Shown one piece after another: positions 56,250 through 64,000 of a stretch of DNA of 64,000 nucleotides. Every line of letters starts with the position of its first letter. Within the stretch, counting starts at the first letter, position 1. The stretch is from positions 62,242-126,241 of the forward strand of contig NZ_PVSS01000009.1 of assembly GCF_003025005.1 (NCBI RefSeq), given 5' to 3'. The DNA comes from Brumimicrobium mesophilum. Its GTDB lineage: Bacteria; Bacteroidota; Bacteroidia; Flavobacteriales_D; Crocinitomicaceae. A program made the position numbers and the translations under genes. The notes beneath the pieces are model-generated. The model did no database searches, was not told the origin of the DNA, and saw only the letters and a program-made list of their open reading frames with translations.

Positions 56250-57056
56250 TTAAACCGCTACATTATGCTCACGTAAAGCATCATTTAAGGAAGTTTTCAA
56301 ATCTGTACTTGCTTTTCTCTTTCCAATAATCAAGGCACAAGGAACCTGAAAATCACCTGCTTTAAATGTTTTAGTGTAAGAACCAGGGATTACAACACTT
56401 CTTTCTGGAACCTCCCCTTTAATTTCGATTGGCTCATCACCTGTAACATCAATTATTTTGGTTGATTTAGTCAAAACTACATTTGCCCCTAAAACAGCTT
56501 CTTTCCTCACACGAACTCCTTCAACCACGATACAACGTGAACCAATAAAAGCTCCGTCTTCAATAATTACTGGAGCAGCTTGCAAAGGTTCTAAAACTCC
56601 ACCAATCCCAACTCCACCACTGAGGTGAACATTTTTTCCAATTTGTGCACAAGAACCAACCGTTGCCCAAGTATCCACCATAGTACCTTCATCTACGAAA
56701 GCACCAATATTAACATAGGAAGGCATTAAAATTACACCTTTTGAAATGTATGCCCCATAACGTGCAACCGCGTGAGGAACCACACGAACACCTAAATCCT
56801 TATAGTTTCTTTTCAATGCCATTTTATCGTGGAATTCGAAAGGACCAACTTCAATAGTCTCCATTTTACGAATAGGGAAATACATGACAACTGCTTTTTT
56901 AATCCACTCATTCACTTGCCAATCTCCATTCACAGGTTCTGCAACTCGTAAATCTCCTTTATCTAAGCCTTCGATAACTGCTTCAATTGCTTGTACGGTT
57001 TCATCGTTATTCAATAAAGAACGATCCTCCCATGCTTTTTCGATTATATCTTTCAT
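56250..57056 (-). CDS. dapD: 2,3,4,5-tetrahydropyridine-2,6-dicarboxylate N-succinyltransferase
   Basis: 268 residues. DapD uses succinyl-CoA in the lysine and diaminopimelate pathway. An N-terminal helical region (1-100) is followed by hexapeptide repeats (about 105-220: GAFVDEGTMVDTWATVGSCAQ and VGIGGVLEPLQ), a signature of DapD. The end VIPGSYTKTFKAGDFQVPCALIIGKRK is also typical. First gene of a unit with meaB and a lipoprotein. Confidence 0.95.
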   Translation of the reverse strand: MKDIIEKAWEDRSLLNNDETVQAIEAVIEGLDKGDLRVAEPVNGDWQVNEWIKKAVVMYFPIRKMETIEVGPFEFHDKMALKRNYKDLGVRVVPHAVARYGAYISKGVILMPSYVNIGAFVDEGTMVDTWATVGSCAQIGKNVHLSGGVGIGGVLEPLQAAPVIIEDGAFIGSRCIVVEGVRVRKEAVLGANVVLTKSTKIIDVTGDEPIEIKGEVPERSVVIPGSYTKTFKAGDFQVPCALIIGKRKASTDLKTSLNDALREHNVAV

Positions 57057-57297
57057 CTCTTATATTTCATTTTTAACAAATATAACAGACTTCTCTTGAA
57101 AGGCTGATGAAATACTTAGTAAAACAGCTTTGAATTTATCCAAATAGTCTAAAAACTGTTAAATAACGCTCCCTTTTAATAAAATTATATTTAATAACCA
57201 ACTTTTTCGGAATAAAAACGTTATATTAATGTATGATAAGTTTAAGGTGCCTTAAAAGCGCATTATAATTATCAAAATTTCAAAAAAATATAGGGAT

Positions 57298-58167
57298 ATG
57301 AGACAACTAAAAATTAGCAAACAAGTTACCAATCGAGAAACTGCATCCTTGGATAAATACTTGGTGGAAATCGGAAGAGTAGACTTAATCACCGCCCAAG
57401 AAGAAGTTGAGTTAGCCCGTCGAATTAAAGCTGGTGATCAACGTGCTTTGGATAAATTGACACGTGCCAATTTGCGTTTTGTAGTTTCTGTATCGAAACA
57501 ATATCAAAACCAAGGACTCACACTTCCTGACTTAATTAATGAAGGAAATGTTGGATTAATTAAAGCTGCCAGAAGATTTGATGAAACAAGAGGATTTAAA
57601 TTTATTTCCTACGCAGTTTGGTGGATTCGTCAATCTATTTTGCAGGCTTTAGCAGAACAAGCAAGAGTAGTTCGTTTACCTTTGAACAAAATTGGATCTA
57701 TCGGCAAAGTAAATCGAGCTTATTCCGAACTTGAACAAAAATTAGAACGCGCACCATCTGCAGAAGAATTAGCGCATCATTTAGAATTATCCGTTAAAGA
57801 TGTTAAACATGCTTTAGAATCTAATGGAAGACACCTTTCCATGGACGCCCCTTTAAAAGAAGGTGATGAATCCAGTTCGAATATGTACGACCTGCTTGAA
57901 AATGACAGTTTACAAGGACCTGAGGAAGGTTTACTTCACCAGTCTTTACAAAAAGAAATCAATCGCTCCTTGACCACTCTCACATCTAGGGAGGCTGATG
58001 TACTAAAACTGTATTTTGGACTAGACGGTAGACGTCAAATGAGTTTAGATGAAATAGGATACAGATTCGATTTAACAAGAGAGCGTGTTCGACAAATTAA
58101 AGAAAAAGCAGTGCGTCGCTTGAGACATACCTCAAGGAGCAAGATGCTTAAATCATATTTAGGATAA
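57298..58167 (+). CDS. rpoD: Primary RNA polymerase sigma factor RpoD (Bacteroidota type)
   Basis: 289 residues, short because region 1.1 and the long non-conserved region are absent, as in Bacteroidota primary sigmas. Region 2 has [21 protein letters not shown] then [15 protein letters not shown]; region 3 lies at about 130-205; region 4 ends in [19 protein letters not shown] (helix-turn-helix). It should recognise the TTG/TAnnTTTG promoters seen here. Its own promoter is not clear. It ends in a strong terminator. Confidence 0.95.
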   Translation: MRQLKISKQVTNRETASLDKYLVEIGRVDLITAQEEVELARRIKAGDQRALDKLTRANLRFVVSVSKQYQNQGLTLPDLINEGNVGLIKAARRFDETRGFKFISYAVWWIRQSILQALAEQARVVRLPLNKIGSIGKVNRAYSELEQKLERAPSAEELAHHLELSVKDVKHALESNGRHLSMDAPLKEGDESSSNMYDLLENDSLQGPEEGLLHQSLQKEINRSLTTLTSREADVLKLYFGLDGRRQMSLDEIGYRFDLTRERVRQIKEKAVRRLRHTSRSKMLKSYLG

Positions 58168-58184
58168 AATTTAATCTAACACAG

Positions 58185-58229
58185 AAAAACCGTCATTCTT
58201 GATACAATCAGGGATGACGGTTTTTTTTG
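58185..58229 (+). terminator. Intrinsic terminator after rpoD
   Basis: AAAACCGTCAT and ATGACGGTTTT form the stem (about 58186-58196 and 58214-58224), followed by further T. Confidence 0.88.
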
Positions 58230-58351
58230 TTTAATGAACATAGTTCAACAAATACTATTGTCCTAAAAATAAACATCACCCCTTTTGAAAGTTTATAAAT
58301 TTCTAAACAAGATATGAACGAAAAGACTTTAATTTCTATTATTTTTGTAAC

Positions 58352-60087
58352 ATGAGTGATTATATTGTTTCAGCTAGAAAGTACAGACCCCAAACCTTTG
58401 ATACATTGGTTGGGCAAGGCAATATTTCTACAACTTTGAAGAATGCAATCAAAAACGATCAGTTGGCGCAAGCATTTTTATTTTGTGGTTCACGAGGAGT
58501 TGGAAAGACTTCCACCGCTCGTATTTTAGCAAAAACGATCAATTGCTCAAACAAAACTGAAAACATTGAGGCATGCGGAGAATGCCCTTCATGCAAATCA
58601 TTTGATGAAGGTCAATCTTTAAATGTATATGAATTAGATGCCGCCTCAAACAATAGTGTAGATGACATTAGAAATTTAATTGATCAAGTGCGTGTTGCAC
58701 CACAATTAGGAGATTTCAAAGTTTACATAATTGATGAGGTTCACATGCTTTCAACAGCGGCTTTTAATGCTTTTTTAAAGACATTAGAAGAACCACCAAA
58801 ACATGCGATTTTTATTCTCGCAACGACTGAAAAACATAAAATAATTCCTACCATACTTTCTCGTTGTCAAATTTTTGATTTCAATAGAATTCAAATTTCA
58901 GACATTGCTGATCACTTAAAAAAGATTTCCGTAAACGAAGGAATCGATGCGGAAAGTGAAGGCCTACATTTAATAGCTCAAAAAGCGGATGGAGCACTTC
59001 GAGATGCACTGTCTATTTTTGATCAAATTGTAAGTTTTGCTGGGAAGACCTTAACTTATAAATCAGTAATAGAAAACCTAAACGTTTTAGATTATGATTA
59101 CTTTTTTAGATTAGTTGACTATGCATTAGACGAAAACATCACCAATAGTCTTTTGTTGTACCACGAAATCGTTAATCATGGATTTGATGGTCACCAATTT
59201 CTTGTTGGTTTATCAGAACACTACCGGAATCTTTTAGTTGGTAAAAATCCAAAAACAGTTGAATTACTGGAGGTCGGAGACGCTATAAAAGAACGATATA
59301 AAGAACAGTCAGCAAACATAGATGCCAAACACATCATGCGTGCTCTAGGTGTAATTAGTAGTGCAGACACCAATTACAAGTCAGCAAAAAACCAAAGATT
59401 ATTGGTCGAACTAACTTTAATGCAATTGTGTTCGATTAAAAATGAGCTTGAAAAAAAAAAGCCTTAACTGATCCCGTTGAGATCATTCCTTTCAAAGGAC
59501 AAAAAGACAGCAAAGCCTTAAGGGATAACAAAGCCAACTCAACCTCTAATCCTAAAACAAAGGAAAAACCAAAACCTATAATTTTAAATAAGGAAGCTAA
59601 AAAGCTCACAGCTCCTACTCGAAAACTTAACAACTCTTATTTAGGCATTAACGACCTAATGTCGAAAGCAAACACTAAGAAAGTAGAAGTTGTTGAGGAA
59701 AATCACGAAAATCGTCCAACAGAATCTTTTACTATCGATGATTTAAGAATGACTTGGAGAAAGTTCGCCTTCAAAGTTAAAGAAGAAGGGATGGGAACAT
59801 TGTATACTGCCATGATAGGAAATGACCCGGAAATTGGAGAAAACTATCTAATCAAACACAGGGTTGACAATGATGTTCAAATGGGATTCATTAAAACTCA
59901 TGAAACAACACTTGTTGGGTATATGCGAAAAGAACTCAACAATTGGTCTATCCAATTAAAGATTACTGAAGAAACTGTTAAAGGAGGGAAATTCTTCTCT
60001 AGTCAAGACAAATTTAATGATATGGCAGAACGCAATCCACACTTAACAACATTGCGTCAAAAATTTAATTTAGATATTGATTTTTAA
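58352..60087 (+). CDS. dnaX: DNA polymerase III gamma/tau subunit with -1 frameshift at an A10 G run
   Basis: The zero frame reads 371 residues and stops at 59465-59467. The frame -1 to it is open from the shift site through 60087, and a -1 slip at AAA-AAG (59455-59461) gives about 578 residues. Domains: P-loop GSRGVGKTSTAR, zinc Cys CGECPSC, DEVHMLS, sensor ILSRCQ (1-240), clamp-loader domain III to about 360, a Lys/Pro-rich linker, and a C-terminal domain (about 435-575: DDLRMTWRKFAFKVKEEG) typical of tau. A heptamer A AAA AAG identical to that of E. coli dnaX is in the correct phase, and a hairpin starts 7 bases later. Here the shift makes tau and zero frame makes a gamma-like form; an assembly error in A10 remains possible. 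Confidence 0.88.
59455..59498 (+). promoter_or_regulatory. dnaX slippery site and downstream hairpins
   Basis: A10 (59451-59460) plus G forms A AAA AAG in zero-frame phase. TGATC (59469-59473) and GATCA (59481-59485) form a hairpin with a 7-base loop, and CCTT/AAGG (59488-59491 and 59495-59498) a second small one. These are the elements of a programmed -1 shift, or of transcript slippage. Confidence 0.55.
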
Positions 60088-60101
60088 TTTAAGAATTATC
60101 A

Positions 60102-60131
60102 TTGTCGGAGTTAAACGATTATGTATATTTG
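60102..60131 (+). promoter_or_regulatory. Bacteroidota promoter of rplS
   Basis: TTG (60102-60104), 19-base spacer and TATATTTG (60124-60131), a perfect consensus match. Transcription should start near 60138, giving a leader of about 110 bases. Confidence 0.7.
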
Positions 60132-60139
60132 TGCCACTA

Positions 60140-60193
60140 AATTAAACGCGAACAAATAATTTTAAAAATATTCATTATCCGACGTGTTTAATT
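60140..60193 (+). promoter_or_regulatory. Hairpin in the 5' leader of rplS
   Basis: AATTAAACGCG (60140-60150) pairs with CGTGTTTAATT (60183-60193), 11 bp with one G-T pair, closing a 32-base loop. It sits at the predicted transcript 5' end and lacks a U-tract, so it is not a terminator. It may regulate L19 synthesis or stabilise the mRNA. Confidence 0.5.
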
Positions 60194-60248
60194 CATAAAT
60201 TATATGTAATATTGCACCCCAATTTCGGAGAAGAATAAAATAATAGTC

Positions 60249-60599
60249 ATGGATTTAATAAAAGAAGTTCAAAACGAATTTTCAACAGCATACGATGCGC
60301 CAGCTTTCGGAGCAGGAGATACAGTAGCTGTTTCATATAAAATTAAAGAAGGTGAAAAAGAGCGTATCCAGATATTTACTGGTGTAGTTCTTCAACGCAG
60401 AGGTGTTGGTTCAACTGAAACATTCACTGTACGTAAAATATCAGGTGGTATCGGAGTAGAGCGTATCTTCCCATTACACTCACCTTTTATTGGAGAAATT
60501 AAAGTACTTAAGCATGGTGCTGTACGTAGAGCTCGTATCTTCTACTTCCGTGAAAGAACTGGTAAATCTGCAAGAATTAAAGAGAAAAGAAGATTCTAA
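60249..60599 (+). CDS. rplS: 50S ribosomal protein L19
   Basis: 116 residues, normal length. The start [11 protein letters not shown], then [22 protein letters not shown] and [16 protein letters not shown], then the SH3-like fold and basic end [13 protein letters not shown] identify L19, which sits at the 30S-50S interface. It is alone, without trmD or rimM, behind a strong promoter and structured leader. Confidence 0.97.
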   Translation: MDLIKEVQNEFSTAYDAPAFGAGDTVAVSYKIKEGEKERIQIFTGVVLQRRGVGSTETFTVRKISGGIGVERIFPLHSPFIGEIKVLKHGAVRRARIFYFRERTGKSARIKEKRRF

Positions 60600-60624
60600 A
60601 ATCTTTTTTCTTTCAACATACTTT

Positions 60625-60657
60625 AAGGACTTTCTTTTATCGGGAAGTCCTTTTTTT
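60625..60657 (+). terminator. Intrinsic terminator after rplS
   Basis: AAGGACTT (60625-60632) pairs with AAGTCCTT (60645-60652), followed by T run. It lies 25 bases past the stop codon. Confidence 0.88.
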
Positions 60658-60680
60658 GGTTATCTCTATTTAATTCGAAA

Positions 60681-61382
60681 ATGAAACGCTCTGTAATTGC
60701 TATCAATTTTGTGTTTCTTATAATTTTCAGCTTAATCCTATGGAGCTCATTGCAATTTAAAGAAAGTAGTGATTTCAACTACGCCATTCCGAAAAACTAT
60801 CAAGGATTTGGGATTGATGTTTCTCATCACCAAGGAAAAATAAATTGGGACACCTTATTTTCGAAATCCCTTACTCCAGCCATTCATTTCGTTTATGCTA
60901 AAGCAACCGAGGGAAAAAACCATACAGATAGAGAATGGGATTACAACAGAAAAGAATTAATTCGGAAAAACATTAAACACGGCGCATATCATTTTTTTCG
61001 TCCAAACACTAACCCTAGCGAACAAGCAGAACATTTCTTGAAACACTATAAAGTTCTTGAAACAGATTTAGCGCCTGTTTTAGACGTAGAAATAGAGGGC
61101 TCCTCTGATGAAATTTTATTTGAGAACATGTTGACTTTTCTGAATGAAATTGAAAAAAAAACAGGAAAAAGGCCGATTATTTATACTTCATTCCATTTCT
61201 ACAGAACAAAGTTTCAAGAAAATTTTAAAGACCATAAATTTTGGATCGCAGCCTATTCAGAACCATTCCTACTTCCTAAAGATGACAGAATACTGTATTG
61301 GCAATTTACTGACAAAGGAGATTTACCTTTTCATAGGAATGTCAAGCTGGATTTAAATGTAAGCAGAGTGAGTTTTGAATAA
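60681..61382 (+). CDS. Glycoside hydrolase family 25 lysozyme
   Basis: 233 residues. A membrane anchor or signal (about 5-24) precedes a GH25 domain (about 45-233): GIDVSHHQGKINWDTL at the start, FVYAKATEGKN, then the catalytic DVEIEG (Asp-Glu pair) and FWIAAYSE near the end. GH25 enzymes cut MurNAc-GlcNAc bonds. It could process its own cell wall or attack others. The start is at the ATG at 60681, 24 bases after the rplS terminator. Confidence 0.9.
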   Translation: MKRSVIAINFVFLIIFSLILWSSLQFKESSDFNYAIPKNYQGFGIDVSHHQGKINWDTLFSKSLTPAIHFVYAKATEGKNHTDREWDYNRKELIRKNIKHGAYHFFRPNTNPSEQAEHFLKHYKVLETDLAPVLDVEIEGSSDEILFENMLTFLNEIEKKTGKRPIIYTSFHFYRTKFQENFKDHKFWIAAYSEPFLLPKDDRILYWQFTDKGDLPFHRNVKLDLNVSRVSFE

Positions 61383-61383
61383 T

Positions 61384-62361
61384 TCAACCAAAAATCACAG
61401 ACAACAATGTCTCACTTTTATCTTCAGTTTCCTGTAATTCATTCGCAATATCTGAAGCCAAGGTAATTCCTCCGCCAAGGTACAACGCGAAATTATCTTC
61501 AAGCACTTGCATACAGCGCAAATTAACATATACTTTTAATTCATTCACACTCTTCAATCCAATTAATCCAGTATAAAACTCTCTTTTATGCGGTTCATTC
61601 GTCAGAATATAATTTTGCGCTAAATCCCTAGGTGTTCCACATACCGCTGGAGTAGGATGAAGAGACTGCATTAAATCATTCCATTTTTCTTTTGCTAAGG
61701 GGAATTCAAAATTGGTTTGCAAATGATAAACAGAACCCTTTTTTACTGTTTCAGCAGAAGAGACATACAAATCCCCCGAAAATTGAGCCTCAATCCTATT
61801 TTTTACAAAATCAACTACATATTGCTGTTCTTCCCTTTCTTTAGTTGTCCATTGAGTTTCTTCAGACCTTTTTGTTCCCGCCAATGCCATAGACTTCATT
61901 ACTTTCTCGTTCCCTGAAAGTAAGGTTTCCGGTGTTGCTCCAATCCAAGTTCCAAATTTCTCATCGCTAACCAAATATACGAGAGCTTGACTTTTATATA
62001 CCTTTGCTAGTCGTTGGAAAACTTCAATCATTCTACTGGCTTCCTCTTTTTCAACCAGCTTAATTCTTGAAAAGATAGCTTTTTCAATTCCGAACATTTC
62101 GAAGCCATCTATGAAATATTGTAAACCATTTAAATAAGCTTTTTCATTGGCAATAAAAACATCGTCTTCTTTATTAAAAAATAAATCAGCATTGGAAAAT
62201 GCACTAACCTCCTCCTCTTCTATAAAATAAAAAGATTTTTCCTTTATGAAATCAGTTATAAAAAAACAGTTTTCAGGTAAATCCTCAAAACTTTTTTCGC
62301 GCCAAGACCCTTTTAAAATCTTCACCTCTTCATTCGGAAATTGATATGTTAAATATGCCAT
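61384..62361 (-). CDS. Isochorismate synthase (chorismate-binding enzyme)
   Basis: 325 residues, the short Bacteroidota form without a long N-terminal domain. The chorismate-binding domain (about 75-325) has IGATPETLLS, MALAGTKRS, HPTPAVCGTPRDLA, REFYTGLIG and YLGGGIT, all hallmarks of MenF/EntC/PchA. It makes isochorismate from chorismate for menaquinone. The gene downstream of the thioesterase fits the Men pathway. A siderophore role is less likely, as no such genes are nearby. Confidence 0.9.
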   Translation of the reverse strand: MAYLTYQFPNEEVKILKGSWREKSFEDLPENCFFITDFIKEKSFYFIEEEEVSAFSNADLFFNKEDDVFIANEKAYLNGLQYFIDGFEMFGIEKAIFSRIKLVEKEEASRMIEVFQRLAKVYKSQALVYLVSDEKFGTWIGATPETLLSGNEKVMKSMALAGTKRSEETQWTTKEREEQQYVVDFVKNRIEAQFSGDLYVSSAETVKKGSVYHLQTNFEFPLAKEKWNDLMQSLHPTPAVCGTPRDLAQNYILTNEPHKREFYTGLIGLKSVNELKVYVNLRCMQVLEDNFALYLGGGITLASDIANELQETEDKSETLLSVIFG

Positions 62362-62365
62362 AATA

Positions 62366-62788
62366 TTATTGCTGTCTTGGAACCACCATTACTGTTAAAC
62401 GACCAGTACATACTAAACGACCAGTTTTACTATCTGTTAAGTCAACTTGCCATACATGGGTTCTCTTTCCAGCATGCACAACTTTCCCCACTGCTGTTAC
62501 CATTCCAGAAGACATTCCACCAACATGATTTGCATTAATCTCTATTCCTACAGGAACTTCCTTTTCCACATCAAGCATCAAAGTTGACCCCATAGAACCA
62601 ATGCTTTCAATCAGTGCAGCACTCGCACCACCATGTAACAACTTCATCGGCTGGTGGGTGTTTGCATTAACCGGCATCGTAGCAACGATATAATCTTTCC
62701 CAATTTCCACACATTTAATATCTAATGTTTCCATCATTGTGTCTTTATTGAAAGAATTGATATACTTTAAATCGACTTGTCTTAGCAT
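62366..62788 (-). CDS. PaaI-type hotdog thioesterase (likely DHNA-CoA thioesterase)
   Basis: 140 residues from the ATG at 62788; a longer frame from 62836 would overlap the divergent murB frame and adds an atypical N-terminus. The hotdog core has MKLLHGGASAALIESIGSMG, the catalytic region of PaaI/MenI-type thioesterases, and VGIEINANHV. It lies 4 bases before the isochorismate synthase gene, so the two are co-transcribed. Hydrolysis of DHNA-CoA in menaquinone synthesis is inferred from that. Confidence 0.85.
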   Translation of the reverse strand: MLRQVDLKYINSFNKDTMMETLDIKCVEIGKDYIVATMPVNANTHQPMKLLHGGASAALIESIGSMGSTLMLDVEKEVPVGIEINANHVGGMSSGMVTAVGKVVHAGKRTHVWQVDLTDSKTGRLVCTGRLTVMVVPRQQ

Positions 62789-62893
62789 CTTATTGATTTT
62801 TAAAAAGTTTTTAAATATTGAATAATGATAAAACAATCATTTTCTTTATTTGTGCACCCTAAAAGTAATTACATTCGTATAAAATATGACAAA

Positions 62894-63904
62894 ATGCTTC
62901 AAGAAAACGTAAATCTTAAACCATTCAACACTTTTGGAATCACAGTTCATTCGGAATTTTTCGCTCCATTTACATCAGTAAACGAACTTAAATCATTGCT
63001 TTCAGAATTGAAAACCAAACCCTTATTGATTCTAGGAGGTGGAAGTAATGTTTTATTTCAAAGTGATTACAACGGTGTGGTATTACGAAATGAAATTAAA
63101 GGAATTGAGCTGATTGAAGAATCAGATAAAGATGTCACTTTAAAAGTTGGTGCGGGGATCGTTTGGCATGACTTAGTTCTACATGCCATCAAAAACAATT
63201 GGGGAGGAATTGAAAATTTATCTCTAATTCCTGGTAGTGTTGGAGCTAGTCCGATGCAAAACATAGGTGCTTATGGAGTTGAAATTAAAGATGTTTTTGA
63301 TTCTTTAGAAGCTTTAGAAATTGCCACAAAAAAATTAAAAACTTTCACACATGAAGAATGTCAATTTGGCTATAGAGAAAGTGTATTTAAGAAGGAGCTC
63401 AAAAACAAATATGTCATTACATCAGTCACATTTAAACTTTCAAAATCTCCTGTTCTTAATACAAGTTATGGGGCGATTGAGGAGGAGTTAAAAGCAAGAG
63501 ACATTTCTCAACCAACTATTAAGGACGTGAGTGATGCGATCATTTCAATTCGTCAATCAAAATTACCCGATCCTAAAAAAATTGGGAATGCTGGAAGTTT
63601 CTTTAAAAACCCAGTAATTCCTTTGAAACAATATCTCAAACTTCAATTGCGTTATAGTGAAATCCCTGCATATAAAGTAGATGAGCAAAATGTAAAAGTT
63701 CCTGCTGGCTGGTTAATTGATCAATCTGGATGGAAAGGTAAAACTTTCGGTGATTTCGGAGTTCATAAACGTCAAGCCCTTGTACTTGTCAATTATAAAG
63801 ATGCTACAGGAAAGGAAATTTACGACTTATCTGAGAACATAATTCAAGATATTTCAGAGCGTTATGGGATAAACTTAGAACGTGAGGTGAATATTATTCA
63901 TTAA
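62894..63904 (+). CDS. murB: UDP-N-acetylenolpyruvoylglucosamine reductase
   Basis: 336 residues from the ATG at 62894 (MLQENVNLKPFNTFG), the usual MurB start; an upstream in-frame ATG at 62825 would add 23 unlike residues and overlap the divergent gene. MurB reduces UDP-GlcNAc-enolpyruvate with FAD/NADPH. Visible motifs: ILGGGSNVLFQ, GIENLSLIPGSVGASPMQNIGAYG and the substrate-site GNAGSFFKNP with its catalytic Ser. Length fits the short type I form. Confidence 0.95.
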   Translation: MLQENVNLKPFNTFGITVHSEFFAPFTSVNELKSLLSELKTKPLLILGGGSNVLFQSDYNGVVLRNEIKGIELIEESDKDVTLKVGAGIVWHDLVLHAIKNNWGGIENLSLIPGSVGASPMQNIGAYGVEIKDVFDSLEALEIATKKLKTFTHEECQFGYRESVFKKELKNKYVITSVTFKLSKSPVLNTSYGAIEEELKARDISQPTIKDVSDAIISIRQSKLPDPKKIGNAGSFFKNPVIPLKQYLKLQLRYSEIPAYKVDEQNVKVPAGWLIDQSGWKGKTFGDFGVHKRQALVLVNYKDATGKEIYDLSENIIQDISERYGINLEREVNIIH

Positions 63905-64000
63905 TATAAAGTTTTACATAAGTTCTAAACAATCTACACAACTAACTCACAACAACTTAAGCAAAGCAAGAATTAATATTTACGTAGTGAGAGTATGAAA

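Noticed and set aside
59436-59633. Minus-strand frame over the dnaX linker
   Set aside because: A shadow of the Lys/Pro-rich tau linker; no recognisable protein.
60490-60684. Plus-strand frame at the end of rplS
   Set aside because: Overlaps rplS in another frame and continues through its terminator; not supported.

Overview
This is a 64 kb, AT-rich, densely coding stretch of a Bacteroidota chromosome. The best guess is Flavobacteriales, perhaps near Crocinitomicaceae, but that finer placement is inference. Support comes from proteins with type IX secretion (T9SS) C-terminal sorting domains, a SusC/RagA-style TonB receptor with a carboxypeptidase-regulatory N-domain, a short Bacteroidota-type primary sigma factor (289 aa), promoters of the form TTG-N19/20-TAnnTTTG, and lineage families (Porin_10, DUF4836-like, DUF6503-like, head-GIN). 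I see no tRNA, rRNA, CRISPR array, insertion sequence, prophage or recognisable defence island.

Layout. 1-8.6 kb: the N-terminal part of a giant repetitive surface protein, a GNAT acetyltransferase, a membrane protein with a Cys/His tail, a peptidoglycan amidase, an ABC/FtsX pair and a thioredoxin-like protein. 8.6-20.1 kb: envelope genes (a PagL-like lipid A deacylase with a head-GIN lipoprotein, TonB receptor, sortable T9SS protein, MMPL exporter, Porin_10) plus mazG. 20.6-29.9 kb: a histidine kinase/LytTR pair, a 1464-residue T9SS adhesin, a structured non-coding RNA resembling a 6S rod, and a lipoprotein. 30-38 kb: small hypotheticals, NUDIX, EI24, lytic transglycosylase, cmk, a mutS2-type gene, rlmF. 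38-42 kb: a four-gene Zn/Mn ABC transporter whose two permeases carry C-terminal winged-helix tails. 42-45.7 kb: a VWA protein, a Cys-rich protein with no clear start, fabD, cpsB-like phosphatase. 45.9-51 kb: a five-gene nucleotide-sugar operon. 51-64 kb: housekeeping genes (ffh, meaB, dapD, rpoD, dnaX, rplS, GH25 lysozyme, isochorismate synthase, hotdog thioesterase, murB).

How genes work together. The nucleotide-sugar operon holds counterparts of WbpA, WbpB, WbpE and WbpD (UDP-GlcNAc to UDP-2,3-diacetamido-glucuronate) and a UDP-glucuronate decarboxylase, so it supplies acidic and pentose sugars for a surface glycan whose transferases lie elsewhere. The metal transporter has a TroA-like binding lipoprotein, an ATPase and two different permeases in one tight operon. 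Isochorismate synthase and the adjacent thioesterase fit menaquinone synthesis.

Most of the window is ordinary core genome and I did not find a complete new system. The observations most worth following are a dnaX gene whose tau part is reached only through a -1 shift at an A10 G run, the structured RNA at about 27.96-28.15 kb, the permease-winged-helix fusions, and a hairpin leader in front of rplS.
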